The translations under genes were made by a program, and so were the position numbers. Shown piece after piece: positions 2,749 through 5,312 of a stretch of 5,312 bases of DNA (position 1 is the stretch's first letter; every line of letters begins with the position of its first letter). The notes below the pieces were generated by a model. That model was given only the letters and a program-made list of their open reading frames with translations, was not told the origin of the DNA and made no database searches. This DNA comes from Chloroflexota bacterium (GTDB lineage Bacteria > Chloroflexota > Chloroflexia > Chloroflexales > Kallotenuaceae): contig JAFAYS010000545.1 of assembly GCA_019240175.1 (NCBI GenBank), positions 1 to 5,312 on the forward strand, written 5' to 3'.

Positions 2749-5312
2749 ATGGAAACCCACGGCATCTCCATCCGATCGATTCGCGCGCTGCGCGGTCCTA
2801 ACATTCATGCCTATATGCCGGTTCTCCAGATTACCCTTGACATCGGGCCATATGAAGATCGGCCAAGTACCGCGTTTCCTGGCTGTGTCGAGCGCCTCAC
2901 CGCGTGGCTACCCGGACTCACAAAACACGAGTGTAGCGTTGGCCGTCCGGGCGGCTTTGTCGAGCGCCTCAAGCGCGGAACCTATCTCGGGCATATCTGT
3001 GAACATATTGCGCTTGAGCTACAAAATCTGATGGGCTTTAACGTGGCCTTTGGTCGCGCCCGTGGCACCGACGAGCGCGGCGTGTACACCGTGGTCATCG
3101 CGTATAAAGAAGAGGAGCCGGCCCGCGCGGCGTTTGACACGGCGCTGCGGCTGACGCTGGCGGCGCTCCACGACGAGCCGTTTGAGATCCAGGCCGAGCT
3201 TGATCGGCTGCTGAGCATGGCCGACGAGTACCGCTTCGGGCCCAGCACCGCCGCGATTGTGGCCGCTGCCGAGGCGCGCGATATTCCGATCCTGCGCGTT
3301 ACGCCCAAGATGAGTCTGGTGCAGCTGGGCTACGGCAAATACCAGAAGCGCATTCAAGCCTCGGAAACCTCAGGCACCAGCGCGATCGCGGTCGACATGT
3401 GCCAGGATAAATCGCTGACCAATCACATGCTGCGCGCGGTCGGCGTGCCCGTGCCCGATGGCCGGGTCGTGACTTCGGCGGATGATGCCTGGGCCGCTGC
3501 CGAAGCGATCGGTATGCCCGTGGTGGTCAAGCCTGCGGCTGGCAATCAGGGCAAGGGCGTGAGCGTCAATCTCACCACCGAGGCCGAGGTCGGCTCGGCC
3601 TACGCGATCGCGCGCCGCTACAGCCACGAGGTGCTGGTCGAGCGCATGATCACCGGCGACGACTACCGGCTGCTGGTGGTCAACGGCGAACTGGTCGCGG
3701 CCTCCCGTCGCGATCCCGCGCAGGTTGTCGGCGACGGCAACCACACGATCGCGGAGCTGGTCGAGCAGCTCAATCAAGACCCGAGGCGGCGGCCCGGCCA
3801 CAGCAGCACGCTGACACGCATCGTGGTCGATGCATCGGTCGAGCTGGTGCTTGAGCAGCAAGGCCTCGCGCTTGACGACGTGCCCGAGGTCGGAACGATC
3901 GTTAAGCTGCGCACCAACTGCAACCTATCAACCGGCGGCACTGCAACCGACGTGACCGACGAAGTGCATCCGAGCAACGCGCGCATGGCGCGACTGGCGG
4001 CGCAGATCATGGGCCTGGACGTCGCCGGGATCGACGTGCTCTGCGGCGACATCAGCCGTCCGCTCGGCGAGCAAAACGGCGCGATCGTCGAGGTTAATGC
4101 CGCGCCTGGCCTGCGCATGCATCTGCATCCAGCTCAGGGCCAATCCCGCGACGTGGGCCGCCCGATTGTCGAGATGCTGTATCCCAAGAACGCGCCGTCA
4201 CGCATCCCGATCATCGCCGTCACCGGCACGAACGGCAAAACCACCGTCACGCGCCTGATCAGCCATATGTACGAGACTGCACGCTGGGTAGTCGGCATGA
4301 CCTGCACCGAGGGCACCTACATCGATAAAGAGCGCATTATGCAGGGCGACTGCTCAGGGCCACGCAGCGCCCGCGCGGTCTTACTGCATCCACGCGTCGA
4401 GGTGGCGATATTGGAAACGGCGCGCGGCGGCATTTTGCGCGAAGGCCTGGCCTTCGACGCGTGCAGCGTGGGCGTCGTCACCAACATTAGCGCGGATCAT
4501 CTGGGCCTGGGCGGCATCAATACGCTAGCCGATCTGGCGCGCGTCAAGCAGGTCGTGGTGGAGGCCGTGAGTCGCAACGGCGCTGCGGTGCTGAACGCCG
4601 ACGATCCGCTGGTGGCTGAGATGGCCGCCGCGACCGACGCCGATGTGGTGTATTTCAGCGCCAGGCCGCACCAGCATGTGATCATGGCGCATCTGGCCGA
4701 GAACGGTCGTGCGGTGCTGGTCGATGGCGACTCGATCGTGCTGGCGACTGGCGATGAGCGCATCGAGCTGATGGATCTGGATCGCGTGGCGTTTACGGCT
4801 GGCGGTAGGATCTGCTTCCAGGTGCAGAACGCGCTGGCGGCGACGGCGGCAGCCTGGGCGGCAGGCCTCAACCCGGCGTTGATCGCGCGGGCGCTGTCGA
4901 CCTTCACCACCGATGTTGGCATGACGCCCGGTCGCTTCAACGTCAGCGAAGTCCACGGCGTCGAGCTGATTCTGGATTACGGCCACAATCCAGCGGCGAT
5001 CCAGGCGCTTGGCTCGGCGGTGCAAGGCCTGGGTCAGCGGCGAACCGTGCTGGCACTGGCGCTGCCCGGCGATCGCCGCGACGAAGATCTTATGGCCTCG
5101 GTCGATGCGACGATTCCGTTCGCTGATGCCTACGTGCTCTACGAGCTGAACAATCTGCGTGGTCGGGCGGTGGACGAGGTGCGCACGCTGATGCACAGCC
5201 GTATTCCGCAGGGCACGCCCTGTGAGCAGGCGACCGATCAGCAGGACGCGCTGCTCAAAGCCTGGCAGAGCTGTCAGCCCGGCGATCGACTGGTGTTTAT
5301 TATCGACGAGGT
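2749..5312 (+). CDS. cphA: Cyanophycin synthetase, CphA1 type, 3' end cut by the window
   Basis: CphA is cytoplasmic and polymerises L-Asp and L-Arg, with ATP, into multi-L-arginyl-poly-L-aspartate, a granular nitrogen reserve. Visible here are 854 codons; the family is usually about 870-900, so only the C-terminal tail is missing. Domain order matches CphA1. The N-terminal domain (about 1-160) contains GHICEHIALELQ with HxxEH at 82-86. The ATP-grasp domain (about 161-485), which adds Asp to the backbone, has K261 in VVKPAAGNQGKGV, STGGTATD (394-401), D429 and EVNAAPG (E448, N450). The Mur-ligase-like domain (about 486 onward), which adds Arg to the Asp side chain, has the P-loop GTNGKTT (493-499, K497), ETARGGILR (556-564), SADHLGLG (581-588), DYGHNPAA (743-750) and GDRRDED (774-780). 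K261 and K497 have the same numbers as the ATP-site lysines I recall from cyanobacterial CphA. Both sites look intact, which argues against CphA2. The ATG fits canonical N-termini (IRALRGPN close to the start). No cphB lies upstream in the window. Confidence 0.97.
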   Translation, partial: METHGISIRSIRALRGPNIHAYMPVLQITLDIGPYEDRPSTAFPGCVERLTAWLPGLTKHECSVGRPGGFVERLKRGTYLGHICEHIALELQNLMGFNVAFGRARGTDERGVYTVVIAYKEEEPARAAFDTALRLTLAALHDEPFEIQAELDRLLSMADEYRFGPSTAAIVAAAEARDIPILRVTPKMSLVQLGYGKYQKRIQASETSGTSAIAVDMCQDKSLTNHMLRAVGVPVPDGRVVTSADDAWAAAEAIGMPVVVKPAAGNQGKGVSVNLTTEAEVGSAYAIARRYSHEVLVERMITGDDYRLLVVNGELVAASRRDPAQVVGDGNHTIAELVEQLNQDPRRRPGHSSTLTRIVVDASVELVLEQQGLALDDVPEVGTIVKLRTNCNLSTGGTATDVTDEVHPSNARMARLAAQIMGLDVAGIDVLCGDISRPLGEQNGAIVEVNAAPGLRMHLHPAQGQSRDVGRPIVEMLYPKNAPSRIPIIAVTGTNGKTTVTRLISHMYETARWVVGMTCTEGTYIDKERIMQGDCSGPRSARAVLLHPRVEVAILETARGGILREGLAFDACSVGVVTNISADHLGLGGINTLADLARVKQVVVEAVSRNGAAVLNADDPLVAEMAAATDADVVYFSARPHQHVIMAHLAENGRAVLVDGDSIVLATGDERIELMDLDRVAFTAGGRICFQVQNALAATAAAWAAGLNPALIARALSTFTTDVGMTPGRFNVSEVHGVELILDYGHNPAAIQALGSAVQGLGQRRTVLALALPGDRRDEDLMASVDATIPFADAYVLYELNNLRGRAVDEVRTLMHSRIPQGTPCEQATDQQDALLKAWQSCQPGDRLVFIIDE

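Noticed and set aside
4525..5196. 223-codon open frame on the - strand opposite cphA, plus several shorter ones from 2982 to 4940
   Set aside because: All lie inside the Mur-ligase and ATP-grasp coding regions of cphA. Their composition is that of reversed GC-rich codons and they show no start signals.

Overview
This window holds five genes, all on the + strand. From left to right they are a short hypothetical protein, a two-domain GNAT acetyltransferase, an acidic protein made of 34-residue repeats, a tiny Gly/Thr-rich lipoprotein, and a nearly complete cyanophycin synthetase (cphA) that runs off the right edge. No tRNA, rRNA, insertion sequence, CRISPR array or integrase is visible. The coding part is GC-rich. 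The first 500 bases are richer in AT and contain no convincing gene.

The organism cannot be named from the sequence. It is bacterial, with Shine-Dalgarno sites before every gene. The lipoprotein has a lipobox signal peptide with a Lys-Arg start. The CphA is the two-active-site CphA1 type, with key lysines at the same numbers as in cyanobacterial enzymes. CGATCG is very frequent, and the HIP1-like octamer GCGATCGC occurs four times. My best guess is a filamentous member of the Chloroflexota (Chloroflexia-like), with a cyanobacterium as the main alternative. This is an inference from style and gene content only.

Layout. Positions 1-520 are non-coding: a perfect 13-bp stem-loop at the far left, then three operator-like inverted repeats and a helically phased CGAAA direct repeat upstream of the first gene. 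Positions 521-835 and 877-1761 are the hypothetical protein and the GNAT protein, 41 bases apart. The same 11-base ribosome-binding block sits before both, so they may be cotranscribed. Positions 1762-1926 carry a long imperfect stem-loop in the leader of the repeat protein (1927-2232). The lipoprotein gene (2340-2549) has an exceptionally strong Shine-Dalgarno site. It is followed by a 17-pair stem-loop and then cphA from 2749.

Functionally, the only pathway that can be named is cyanophycin (multi-L-arginyl-poly-L-aspartate) synthesis, a nitrogen, carbon and energy reserve. The CphA here keeps both ATP-dependent sites and the HxxEH motif of the N-terminal domain, so it should be a full bifunctional synthetase, possibly able to make its own primers. 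No cyanophycinase (cphB) lies upstream within the window. Whether the two low-complexity proteins just before cphA are linked to cyanophycin granules is an open and testable question.
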